DNA of 28,999 bases, taken from positions 1 to 28,999 of the IMG/VR virus record IMGVR_UViG_3300031707_000126. The stretch is one strand, 5' to 3'. Shown piece after piece: positions 1 through 7,900 of this stretch. A program made the translations under genes and the position numbers. The notes under the pieces were generated by a model. It saw only the letters and a list, made by a program, of their open reading frames with translations, ran no database searches and was not told where the DNA came from. Source of the stretch: a virus. The stretch's first letter is position 1; every line of letters starts with the position of its first letter.

Positions 1-492
1 TCAAAGTGACTTAATCTTTTCTTTCTGAACCTGCCTCTTCTTTTCGAATATTTTAGCTCTTTCGATTGAAAGAGTCGGAGAAGCGTCCTTAAGTTGTCTT
101 AAAATTAGTTTATGGTTTTTAAGTAAACCTTCCTTGTCCCAATCCGGGAATATTCTTCTCATCCTCTCGTTAACTTGGTCTAAAATTCGTTTCGATTCTT
201 CCTGTGTGAGTCCCTTATATTCGATGAGGGTTCGATCTGGAGCCGGTAGTCCCTTGTGATAAATTTCCTCAGCTTGGTCTAAAATAAGACCGATGATTTC
301 AATGGGTTTTGGAAAGAATTTTCCATTATAACTATCGATCGCCTTCTCGACCGATTCAATAGGGTGTGATTCTAATTTTTTCCAGAATATATCTATCCTG
401 ATTGCCTTTTCCACATCTGACAGGTTGCTCGGAAAGGTAACTTCAAGTTGTTTAATCGCAAAGGCAAATCTCTTACGATCCTGTTTTTTCAT
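1..492 (-). CDS. Probable phage replicative-helicase loader (G39P-like)
   Basis: Encodes 163 aa. An all-helical N-terminal part carries the pattern HPIESVEKAIDSY then KFFPKPIEI (about residues 43-65), typical of small phage proteins that load or inhibit the replicative helicase (G39P/DnaI-type loaders). The C-terminal third is highly charged and lysine-rich, as expected of a flexible helicase-contacting tail. I place the start at the ATG ending at 492, preceded by AAGAGAAG; the frame stays open upstream only because it overlaps the 3' end of the preceding gene by 20 nt. That overlap implies translational coupling with the putative replication organiser at 473-1264. Function is inferred from pattern and neighbour, not from a diagnostic motif. 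Confidence 0.5.
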   Translation of the reverse strand: MKKQDRKRFAFAIKQLEVTFPSNLSDVEKAIRIDIFWKKLESHPIESVEKAIDSYNGKFFPKPIEIIGLILDQAEEIYHKGLPAPDRTLIEYKGLTQEESKRILDQVNERMRRIFPDWDKEGLLKNHKLILRQLKDASPTLSIERAKIFEKKRQVQKEKIKSL

Positions 493-1264
493 CTTCTCTT
501 TCTTTAGCTTCGAGCCATATTTTTGCTCCACCAAAACCCCCCGGTGGACCGTAATTATCGTATTTCCCCTCGTAAACCTTAATGGCATTATCTCCATTGT
601 GGATTAAAAATTCGAGATCAGGTTTCCATCCCGAAGGATATTTTTCATTTGGAGGGAGAAAAATAAGATTTGCTTTTTTAAACACTTCTGTCCACCAATT
701 TATATCCGAACACTCATTGATTCGAATGTTTATTTTCCTTATTCTGTCCTTTGACAGTCTTATTGATTTTATGAGGTTTGGACATTCAGAATTATAGAGA
801 CTTGTGAACATAAGATAGTTCAGTTCAGTTCTGTTCTGTTCAGTTCTGTTCAGTTCAGTTATGGAACCGTTTCGACTCTGTAATGGAGTCGATTCGCCTC
901 TATTTTTTATTAACTCTTTTATATGACTTGGATATCTTTCACCTGGAACCGGCTGTTTTTCCCTAAAATAAGGGTCCTCAATATAAATTTCTTCTTTTTG
1001 GTTTTCTCCGATCCTTATTTTATGTATTTTCCATAATCCGGCATCCCCTATTTCTTGAATAAGCAAAGAAATTTCTTCTTCGGTAAAATCCCTTCTCATA
1101 GGAAGAATTTTACCTTTTATAGCGAATGGATTTCCCTCCTGAAATCCTTCATCGTCAAAACGTGGTATTGCCCACGTCCATAGGAGGGCGGCTTTTAGGG
1201 AAAGATTATTAACCTTAATTGAAGTTGAAACCGAAGCCCACAACATACGTCTTTGTCTTGACAT
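473..1264 (-). CDS. Putative replisome organiser / winged-helix replication protein
   Basis: Encodes 263 aa. Residues 1-115 resemble the N-terminal winged-helix of phage replisome organisers and DnaD-like proteins: a basic start (MSRQRRMLWAS), a conserved helix with ALLWTWAIP, then the FTEEEISLLIQEIGDAGLW stretch and a beta-wing. A low-complexity linker (ELNRTEQNRTELN) produced by a pentanucleotide repeat separates it from a C-terminal domain with INWWTEVFKKANLIF, which could contact the loader. It overlaps the helicase-loader-like gene downstream, which supports a role in replication initiation. Translation start: ATG preceded by AAAGGG. An alternative is a generic DNA-binding regulator. Confidence 0.5.
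   Translation of the reverse strand: MSRQRRMLWASVSTSIKVNNLSLKAALLWTWAIPRFDDEGFQEGNPFAIKGKILPMRRDFTEEEISLLIQEIGDAGLWKIHKIRIGENQKEEIYIEDPYFREKQPVPGERYPSHIKELIKNRGESTPLQSRNGSITELNRTEQNRTELNYLMFTSLYNSECPNLIKSIRLSKDRIRKINIRINECSDINWWTEVFKKANLIFLPPNEKYPSGWKPDLEFLIHNGDNAIKVYEGKYDNYGPPGGFGGAKIWLEAKEREDEKTGS
817..860. repeat. Pentanucleotide tandem repeat (WGTTC)x8 inside a coding region
   Basis: Eight consecutive WGTTC units (AGTTC or TGTTC) run from 817 to 856 and end in a partial unit. They lie in the linker of the putative replisome organiser and encode a five-residue period on the minus strand. Because the unit is not a multiple of three, gain or loss of one unit would shift the reading frame and remove the C-terminal domain. 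Confidence 0.85.
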
Positions 1265-1398
1265 TTTTTCCCTTTAGAAAAATTTCCCTATTGGGTTTCA
1301 CGGGTGATCTTGACCCTTTAGGCAGGTTGTCGCAAGAGTAGTTCAATGCCATCTTGTTATCGAGCAAGGCCCCTCCACCCAATAGAGAGATTTAGTAT

Positions 1399-1455
1399 TT
1401 CAGAAGAATGGTTGATAGTTTTCATATTGATCATTATACAGAAAGCGAGATCATA
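1399..1455 (+). repeat. Left arm of a 57-bp perfect inverted repeat
   Basis: Every base from 1399 to 1455 is complementary to 1739 back to 1683. The arm duplicates, in inverted orientation, the part of the ribbon-helix-helix gene coding for its C-terminal residues (MVDSFHIDHYTESEII). It lies in otherwise non-coding sequence, so it is a truncated second copy of that gene end. Confidence 0.95.
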
Positions 1456-1471
1456 TTGGTCATCCCGGTTA

Positions 1472-1618
1472 CTATTTCACCGCGCCGATAACAGCTTCCA
1501 CCTTGGCCCCATATGCTTTTTCGAGACGTTCAAACTTTTTGGCGTTATTCCGCCAGATCAGACCTCCCACGATGATACCGACTATAAAAACAAAGAGATA
1601 AGTAAGAACCGTAAACAT
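1472..1618 (-). CDS. Small single-pass membrane protein (48 aa)
   Basis: A 48-aa ORF sits wholly within the spacer between the two 57-bp inverted repeats. Residues 3-22 form one hydrophobic helix (TVLTYLFVFIVGIIVGGLIW), followed by a basic amphipathic tail (RNNAKKFERLEKAYGAK). A very strong Shine-Dalgarno (AGGAGG) lies just upstream of the ATG, which argues that it is translated. N-in or N-out topology cannot be fixed; the positive charges after the helix favour a cytoplasmic C-terminus. The family is not recognised; phage toxins, lysis modulators and superinfection-exclusion peptides have this layout. Inversion of the segment would reverse its orientation. Confidence 0.7.
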   Translation of the reverse strand: MFTVLTYLFVFIVGIIVGGLIWRNNAKKFERLEKAYGAKVEAVIGAVK

Positions 1619-1673
1619 TTTACCACCTCCTTTCTTTTTGGTTATGGTTTGTTATGAATTCTTGACAAGTTTC

Positions 1674-1871
1674 CTATTGCTTTATGATCTCGCTTTCTGT
1701 ATAATGATCAATATGAAAACTATCAACCATTCTTCTGAAGTGCAATCCTTGGGCTACCAGATGGATAAGGGCTTGGTTAAAGGTGATTCCGTTTTTCTTG
1801 GCATATTCGACCACCGCTTCCTGCATCCCAATGGGAAGCCGTTGATACTTACCCTTTCCCGTTTTATCCAT
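1674..1871 (-). CDS. Ribbon-helix-helix (Arc/CopG-like) DNA-binding protein
   Basis: Encodes 65 aa. The pattern beta-strand QRLPIGM, helix EAVVEYAKKNG, turn ITFNQ, helix ALIHLVAQGLHF matches a ribbon-helix-helix repressor fold across residues 9-45. The ATG is preceded by GAGGGA and a good sigma-70 promoter lies at 1897-1924. The last 17 codons lie in the right arm of the 57-bp inverted repeat. If the segment inverted, the tail would change from IKQ to a longer, more hydrophobic one (ILVIPVTISPRR). It may repress its own promoter, which overlaps a TATAC...TGTA palindrome. Confidence 0.7.
   Translation of the reverse strand: MDKTGKGKYQRLPIGMQEAVVEYAKKNGITFNQALIHLVAQGLHFRRMVDSFHIDHYTESEIIKQ
1683..1739 (-). 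repeat. Right arm of the 57-bp perfect inverted repeat
   Basis: It is the reverse complement of 1399-1455 without mismatch, with a 227-bp spacer between the arms. It forms the 3' end of the ribbon-helix-helix gene, so this arm is likely the parental copy. Confidence 0.95.
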
Positions 1872-1896
1872 TTTATTCCCTCATCAAGTTTTACTC

Positions 1897-1924
1897 ATTA
1901 TACAGATTGTAGAGAAAAAGTCAA
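1897..1924 (-). promoter_or_regulatory. Sigma-70 promoter with operator, for the RHH gene
   Basis: On the minus strand a -35 TTGACT and a -10 TATAAT are separated by 16 bp. The palindrome-like TTATACAGATTGTAG (1898-1912) overlaps the -10 and spacer, and resembles motifs found near other promoters in the window. Confidence 0.7.
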
Positions 1925-1961
1925 CAATAAAATTCAGATGGCGGTATGCCATTAAATAATT

Positions 1962-1981
1962 ACTATATAATTTTGTATAGT
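1962..1981 (+). promoter_or_regulatory. Palindromic operator and -10 upstream of the first HTH regulator
   Basis: ACTATA and TATAGT are inverted around an 8-bp centre. The left half includes a good -10 (TATAAT, 1966-1971); no clear -35 was seen. It ends 11 bp before the ATG of the regulator at 1993, so autoregulation is plausible. Confidence 0.5.
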
Positions 1982-1992
1982 TGGAGGAACAA

Positions 1993-2247
1993 ATGAAAGA
2001 TAAAGAAAGTCACGAGATAGATATTTATATCGGGAAACGCCTTCGGGAGATTAGAGAAAAAAACCAACTCACCCAACACAGACTGGGTGAAGTGCTTGGG
2101 GTTGAACTCGGCGCGGTCTCCCACTACGAAAGGGGTCGAAGGACTCTTTGCATCGAGATGTTGATTAAACTTCGTGACCATTTTGGCATCGATCCTAATG
2201 AACTTTTGCCGCCACGGGCAAAGCCGAGAATCAGAAAAGAGGATTAA
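1993..2247 (+). CDS. XRE-family (Cro/CI-like) transcriptional regulator
   Basis: Encodes 84 aa. A helix-turn-helix of the XRE family spans residues about 11-65: KRLREIREKNQLTQHRLGEVLGV then the recognition helix VSHYERGRRT and the helix IEMLIKLRDHFGIDPNEL. The ATG at 1993 is favoured over the TTG at 1981 because GGAGG lies 5 nt before it. It is a single-domain DNA-binding protein without oligomerisation or cleavage domain, like a Cro or a short repressor. It converges with the gene at 2244 with a 4-nt overlap. It likely acts on the palindromes at 1898 and 1962. Confidence 0.85.
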   Translation: MKDKESHEIDIYIGKRLREIREKNQLTQHRLGEVLGVELGAVSHYERGRRTLCIEMLIKLRDHFGIDPNELLPPRAKPRIRKED

Positions 2248-2570
2248 AGTCCCATCGTAACGGGAAAGTACGGGAGGACATTACCTTCTTTCATCATTGA
2301 TGAAATTACTTTTATTTCCGAGAGTGCATCAGTCTGGGTGATCTCTATTTCGCTTGCTATAACGAAGCCGATCAAAAATGCCAGGGAGGCATAGAGATCG
2401 AGAAGATTGGGGAGATCCCATTCTAACTTATCGGCCTTCTCTGGGGATTCGAATACCACGGCGGCATATGAATCATGGAACTCTTTGTCCAGTAGGGCGG
2501 TTTTTTCAATGAAATCTGAAAGTTTGCAATCTTCTCCATCGAAAATGCGAAATAGTTTGTCTCCGATCAT
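2244..2570 (-). CDS. Hypothetical protein with a hydrophobic helix
   Basis: Encodes 108 aa from the ATG at 2570, which has AAAGGAG at good spacing; the frame is open to a GTG at 2603 that lacks a ribosome binding site. The sequence is acidic, with a hydrophobic segment (LDLYASLAFLIGFVIAS) near the middle that could be a membrane helix or a buried core helix. The family is not recognised. It lies between two regulators that run the other way and would be transcribed from the 2571-2689 intergenic region. Confidence 0.55.
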   Translation of the reverse strand: MIGDKLFRIFDGEDCKLSDFIEKTALLDKEFHDSYAAVVFESPEKADKLEWDLPNLLDLYASLAFLIGFVIASEIEITQTDALSEIKVISSMMKEGNVLPYFPVTMGL

Positions 2571-2596
2571 TAGAGGTCTCCTTTCATGTTTTTTAT

Positions 2597-2624
2597 TTGA
2601 CACTAAATTTAAAAGTGTTAAAAT
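2597..2624 (+). promoter_or_regulatory. Promoter with overlapping inverted-repeat operator (TTGACACT / AGTGTTAA)
   Basis: TTGACA (2597-2602) and TAAAAT (2619-2624) with a 16-bp spacer make a strong promoter for the regulator at 2690. The dyad TGACACT (2598-2604) and AAGTGTTA (2613-2620) covers both hexamers, as expected of a repressor site. The decamer at 2611-2620 recurs exactly at 13021-13030 in the divergent control region. Confidence 0.6.
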
Positions 2625-2689
2625 TGGAGTTTGGAAGCACCTTACACCATGATGGAATATTTGTCAAGAATTATTTTTGGGAGACAAAA

Positions 2690-3109
2690 ATGAGACAAGG
2701 TGATGATCGTCCTAAGCGATACGGGTTCGATGATTCTATAAATCGGGAGATAGCGGAAAAGCTCCGGTTAATCCGGGAATCGACTGGCTTAACACAGGTG
2801 GAAATGGCTCAGAGAATGGGAACTTCACAGAAAACGATTTGGTCTATCGAAAATGCCATTGATAATATTTCTCTAACAAAACTCAGTAGATACCTAAAGG
2901 CATTAGATATTGAAATTACTATGAAATTCGATTCGCAAAGCGGAAAAGTATGTATATTATGTAAACCTTTTACACCATCTTCCGGTGTTCCATTTTGTGC
3001 GTCTCCTTCCGGCATAGATATTGCGTCTCTTAAAGGCAATGGCCGGGGTGACGACGGATGGAAAAGTTTTCACTTAGGTCAAGTCGTCTTCCCAGGCTTA
3101 TTCGTATGA
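2690..3109 (+). CDS. XRE-family transcriptional regulator
   Basis: Encodes 139 aa. The HTH domain spans about residues 16-70: EIAEKLRLIRESTGLTQVEMAQRMGTSQKTIWSIENA with the following helix LTKLSRYLKALDIEI. The C-terminal 60 residues carry two cysteines in CILC and a proline/glycine-rich stretch with no recognised fold. The start at 2690 is chosen because it follows GGGAG and lies downstream of the promoter at 2597-2624. The next regulator starts inside its 3' end (52-nt overlap), so both are likely co-expressed. The arrangement resembles an antitoxin or lysogeny regulator, but no toxin is recognisable nearby. Confidence 0.8.
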   Translation: MRQGDDRPKRYGFDDSINREIAEKLRLIRESTGLTQVEMAQRMGTSQKTIWSIENAIDNISLTKLSRYLKALDIEITMKFDSQSGKVCILCKPFTPSSGVPFCASPSGIDIASLKGNGRGDDGWKSFHLGQVVFPGLFV

Positions 3110-3336
3110 TGCGGACTGGACATCATCTCAGTCAGACGGATTTGGCCAAAAGATTGCAAATCAGTCCAAATTATCTTTACATGATTGAAGCTGGCATAAG
3201 GTTGCCTTCGATATCCGTGCTTCAACGGTTTAGCGTTGCCTTCGAAATGAATTTGCAGTTTCTTAAACAATACTACCTGAACGATTATTTAACCCAAGTC
3301 GAGATAAAAATCAAAAGAAAATTAGAGATCACTTAA
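3058..3336 (+). CDS. XRE-family transcriptional regulator
   Basis: Encodes 92 aa with an HTH over residues about 11-65: LPRLIRMMRTGHHLSQTDLAKRLQ, then ISPNYLYMIEAGIRLPSIS and helix VLQRFSVAFEMNLQFLKQY. A start at the internal ATG 3106, which would give a neat ATGA overlap with the previous stop, would delete the first helix of the fold, so 3058 is preferred although its ribosome binding site is weak. The basic tail may contact DNA. It converges on the integrase gene with an 8-nt overlap. Confidence 0.75.
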   Translation: MEKFSLRSSRLPRLIRMMRTGHHLSQTDLAKRLQISPNYLYMIEAGIRLPSISVLQRFSVAFEMNLQFLKQYYLNDYLTQVEIKIKRKLEIT

Positions 3337-4183
3337 TAATCATCTGGTCAAGGGTCTTCTCTGCCTCCCTCTGGCCATCCCTGTCTATACCCTTCATGTA
3401 GTGGTCATAGATGGTTTTGGTTGAATTACCGGCCATCTCTGCAACCATGGCTGGATCAAGTTTTAACGATCTAATCATTCTACCTATGATGGTATGACGG
3501 AATGTATGGGACCCCCTGCCTTTTGGATCAACACCTAATCGCTCAAAGATCTGCAAAATACGACGGAATGCAGTCCTTTTTGAAATTCCAAGAATCGTCC
3601 CGCTTACCTTGCAATATCCCTCGATGTCGGATTTGATTACCTCTGGTATAGAGAGTATGCGGGTCTCTCTATTCTTGCTTTGTTTGATGGTAATCGTGTT
3701 CGATATGAAGTCTATATCTGAGGGCTGGAGTTTGATTAACTCCCCTATTCTCATGGGTCGAGTCATGAGGAGATAAAAGATAACCTTATCAATCCCTTCA
3801 AGTTTGTGGGCCTTCTTCATCATAGAAGCGATTTCAGATTTGGATAAATCCTTCTGTGGAGCCCTTGGAATATCGGCTGGTCCCTTGTACGGTATTGGAC
3901 CAATGCTCGAAATTGTACCCCTTTGATAGAGAAAGTTCAAAAATACACTAATAAAAATCTTGTGTGTCTTTTTGGACGAGGTTCTAATTTCTAACTGGTT
4001 CAGATAGGAAATTACGTCATCCCGTGTGACTTCTCCGATATCCGTCCTTCCCATCTTTTGCTCGTATTCAAGGAATCTTGATAGGACCGATCTCATATTC
4101 GATAGTGTGTTGGCGGTGGGATGTCGTTCGGCAATATAGGATTCGAAAAAGGCTTCCAAGATACCATTAAGTTTTGTTTCCAT
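3329..4183 (-). CDS. int: Tyrosine recombinase (phage integrase)
   Basis: Encodes 284 aa, a normal length. Residues 1-95 form a SAM-like core-binding domain; the catalytic domain has R145 in MRIGEL, the H226-x-x-R229 box in HTFRH, and the nucleophile, most likely Y259, in TKTIYDHY. The position usually held by His or Trp upstream of the nucleophile (as in LAGHS) is Asn in MAGNS, a tolerated but less common variant. It lacks the long N-terminal arm-binding domain of lambda Int and is closer in size to XerC/D-type enzymes. It likely integrates the element, and could also act on the inverted repeat 1.6 kb away. Strong AGGAGG ribosome binding site. Confidence 0.9.
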   Translation of the reverse strand: METKLNGILEAFFESYIAERHPTANTLSNMRSVLSRFLEYEQKMGRTDIGEVTRDDVISYLNQLEIRTSSKKTHKIFISVFLNFLYQRGTISSIGPIPYKGPADIPRAPQKDLSKSEIASMMKKAHKLEGIDKVIFYLLMTRPMRIGELIKLQPSDIDFISNTITIKQSKNRETRILSIPEVIKSDIEGYCKVSGTILGISKRTAFRRILQIFERLGVDPKGRGSHTFRHTIIGRMIRSLKLDPAMVAEMAGNSTKTIYDHYMKGIDRDGQREAEKTLDQMIIK

Positions 4184-4234
4184 AGGTTTTCCTCCTCGCT
4201 GATCTTACCTTGATGCAATGGAGTCCTTCGATTA

Positions 4235-4957
4235 TCATGGCTCTACCTCCTCGAGCATTGTCCTCAGAACCGTTCTTAGACGGAGACGGTCATCATGGTT
4301 TAATGGAACCAAATCGAAGACTTGAAGGCTTTCTATTAGTTCGTCAAGGTTCCCCTTTGTCTTCTTCGGTTGCTTTACGGACGGTGGGAACAGAAAAGTT
4401 CTGGCCTCTCGGGTCGTCATAGGAATGATCTCTATAATGGTATCAGGAGTTAGGTCTTTGATCCTATTGCAGAGTAGGGTTTTGTGTGTGCCTAGCTCGT
4501 TCCAAAATTCGATGAGCAATGGGTTGTTGTAAGCCTTGATTAATCGCATTGCATATGCGTAGTCATAGTAGACGGTTCGTTCCAAATACATCTTGAATTC
4601 CCTTTTCTTTTTTCTAAAGAATGTGTCATAGGTCTGGACGAGAAGTTTTGCAAGAGAAAGACTTTCTCGTGTGTCATTGGAGATCAAGAAACGAAGTTGA
4701 AGCGTAGCGACCTCAATGGAGAAAGTGACATCGGTGTCACTTTCTGGTTGGGGTGGTTGGGCCTCAATGATCTTTGCCTGACGTTTTCCATTACCATGAG
4801 CTTCGAGGCATTCATGGTATGAGTCATGGGAGCATAGGAGTAGGTTCCCTAAAACACAGAGTTTCTTTGAACTCGGATCATGGAGACACTTCTCGACATA
4901 TCCAGAGAATTCGGGTCTGGGTTCTACGTCTAAGTATGGGTTAGGTGCGGTTTTCAT
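4235..4957 (-). CDS. Hypothetical 240-aa protein
   Basis: The family is not recognised. The N-terminal half has a cysteine/histidine cluster (CLHDPSSKKLC, LLLCSHDSYHECLEAH, residues about 24-55) that could bind a metal; a proline-rich linker (QPPQPES) follows, then an alpha-helical domain with aromatic residues (VYYDYAYAMRLIKAYN). It begins 7 nt after the stop of the methyltransferase-helicase gene and has AGGAGG upstream, so it belongs to the same operon and may assist it. It is followed within 51 nt by the integrase. Confidence 0.6.
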   Translation of the reverse strand: MKTAPNPYLDVEPRPEFSGYVEKCLHDPSSKKLCVLGNLLLCSHDSYHECLEAHGNGKRQAKIIEAQPPQPESDTDVTFSIEVATLQLRFLISNDTRESLSLAKLLVQTYDTFFRKKKREFKMYLERTVYYDYAYAMRLIKAYNNPLLIEFWNELGTHKTLLCNRIKDLTPDTIIEIIPMTTREARTFLFPPSVKQPKKTKGNLDELIESLQVFDLVPLNHDDRLRLRTVLRTMLEEVEP

Positions 4958-4964
4958 ATGGATT

Positions 4965-7900
4965 TTACCTCCTTTCTACGGTCTGTATAGTCTCTTGGCA
5001 AAAAAATAGTTCCATCTGCTTCTCGTCTTTTTTGGCTTCATGATTATGGTTTCGATTAACTTCATGATATAGGGTATTCCACTTTCCGTTGGACTCTGTT
5101 TTGACTACAACTGGGCTCAATTTAGGCTCCGGTTCGGTTATTGCCGCTTCCCCTTTCTCGTACTCAAATTCAACGGGGTCTTCTTCCTTCCCTGTCATTG
5201 CCTTTGCGATTGCAAGATAATCCCCTCCTGCCCTCAATACATTGGCCGTTCTCCCGAACCTTACCCGTCCGTCAATGGCATTGGAGATAGCTCGCTTCTT
5301 TTGCGTGATAAGATTATACATTTTAAAATCAATGTTTTGTTCTTCTGGTGTCCAATCGAGCAAAAGATAATAACAGGTTACGGGTTTCTCCTGGCCTGTC
5401 CTGTGTGCTCTGTCCTCGGCTTGGTCTGTACTTTCCGGTGAATATTCGACATCGGTAAAGATAACATGGTTGGCAGCATTGATCGTGAATCCTCGGTTTA
5501 GGACGTTCAGGCCTGCCACTATTGCGGTGATGTTGGGGTCCTCCTGAAATCTTTTGATATTTTTGAATCGGTCTTTGGTCTGCATGGTAGAGGGTACAAA
5601 AATATGATTAATCCCCCTATTCTCAAACGATTTGTGCAGGGTCGCTTGCATATCTCTGAGTGCTGAGTAAACCAGAACCTTTTCCCCTTTGGCCCTGGCC
5701 TCTTCAACGATCTCAATAGCCTTTCTGACCTTAACATTTGCCTCTGGTGCGATTCTCGGAATGGTGGCGGCGAATCTCATAGACCATAGGGCTTTGCTGA
5801 TTACTCCCATGTTTACCTCTGTTTCTGGTTTCCTTAACTCTCTGTCGATCATTTCTTCTGCTTTCTCGACCGCGATCCCGTATTCGGTTACGTGTCCCGG
5901 GTCCGGCGGAAGTGCAAGTATTCTTCTGTGTTTCTCTGGGAGTTTAATCATTTCGTCTTTCAATCTTCGGATGGTAAAGGACGAAAGAATTTTCCAAAAC
6001 CTGTTAAGATTTGACACCTCTGGTAATTCCTTCTTTCTCCCCTTGTGAAGCGTGGTTTCAAATTCAATGTCCTTAAATTCGAATGTCGAAAACTCCTCGG
6101 CAAAAATCTTACTCCCTCTCCTGTCAAATCGGTAAGGGAATAGCGGGTTATTGTGTCTGGTGATGTATCCGATGTTGAAGAATGTGTCGGTGATATATCC
6201 CTTCATTAAAGTACCTGTCAATTCAAGTCTTGATTTGGCATGGATGGAGCGGACGGCCTGACCTCGGAATGAGGTTTTACTTTTTGCCTGCTGGACCTCA
6301 TCAATGATGACAGATCGAAACAGTTTTTTGATACGTTTATATGCGGGATACTGCTTAATCGACTCTTTCGATGAATACTTATAAGCGGAATACCCACACT
6401 TCGTACAGTTTTCACCTGTCCACTCTTCCTTAACCTTGCATTTTGGACATACTTTTTGAGTCGAGGCATATTCGGTCGAACATCCCTGACAGACCCGGCT
6501 GGTGTTGCCGTGTACCTCATGTTTAATATTTCCATCCTGGTCATACTTGATGCAGCTCCAGGGATCATAAACTCTGCCTGTATCAAGGGAAAGAAATTCA
6601 TATGATGTGATGTAAAAGTTCGTTCCTTCCCGTGTATCCCCTCGTTTGATGGATTGCTGTAAGAGGTCAATGGCATGGTGGGTTGTTAGTCTGACCGTTC
6701 TAAATCCAAACTTGTTGGCCTCGTTAATCCAGTTATCCACCAATGAGGACTGACAAATCACAAGGACCCGCTTGACATTGCGGATCGCATTAAAGACAAA
6801 TGAACAGAGCGTCTTTCCCCCACCCATATCGTAGCCTATGTATGCGCTTTTTGTTTTAGTAAGGACTCGGGCCAAATCCTCGGCTTGGTAGTCAAAATCT
6901 CCTGATAAGGCTGGATATTTCTTGATGATTTTATCTTTCCATTGCTTGACCAGTTCGGGTTTTTCTTCTGAAATGTCTCTCACTTCCGGTAAATGAAATG
7001 CCTCAAGGAATAGAGCTACTTCTAAGGGTTCGGGTTCCCTAAAGGCCCGATTCCCTAATTCTGTTTCTGCTTCGATTGATAAAAATCCCCGATCGATGGA
7101 CGTTGTGATAGTTTTCTGTTGATTGCCTTCCCCTATGACATTTATTCCCGTGACCTCTGATTGTCTAACCCATGAGGGCCTGATTAGATACTGCTTCCCT
7201 TTTTTAAAGAGCAAAAACTGTTTTCCATTCTTCCCATTCTTTCCATTGTCCCGGTGATCCTGTCTATACTTCCCCTCCTCTACCTCATCATAGACGTCTG
7301 CCCTGGCGATGTATTCTCTTTCGTCGAAATAAGCCAAAAGCTGATGATCCTTTGGCGGATAGAGCGGGATCGAGAGCAACTTAAACTTCTCCTTTAGGAC
7401 CTCGATTTTCTTACGTGTAGCGTCACTGATTGTCAAGTCAAAACCTAATTGCTTCAGTACCTGCCCTGCCCTGTCAACTCCCCTCTTACAGAGTGCGGGA
7501 CTTTCAAGGTAGGCTTCGGTTAGTCCGGTGGGTCTACCAACTACCGGATTATAGAAGTCCAGAGTATCATTGTAAAAATCCATCATGGCAAGTGCGGTCG
7601 GGTCTCCCCTCACTCCCCTTGCGGTAATTTCCACATTATTTATGGTGTTTATTTCAACGAGGTTGTCGAGGTAGGGAACATCGATTTCTGAATCTGAGAG
7701 GGCAAATCTGTCAAATCCTTCTCCTTTAACTGTAGACCAAGCATCTAATATCTTCTTCTCAAGAAGCGGGTCATTGGCGTCAATCTCAATTTCTCTGAAT
7801 CCTGATGAACAGTGATGGTCATAACGGTTCACCCTGCAAACCACTAAATCGACCTGGACATCGATTTTATATTCATCCTTAAATAGTCCATTAATGGTGA

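Noticed and set aside
1981-1992. TTG start for the first HTH regulator
   Set aside because: The ribosome binding site GGAGG lies downstream of this TTG and directly before the ATG at 1993.
1993-3336. Toxin-antitoxin module or anti-CRISPR/Aca locus
   Set aside because: Three small HTH proteins are present, but no toxin-like partner or recognisable anti-CRISPR gene is next to them; a phage regulatory cluster explains them better.
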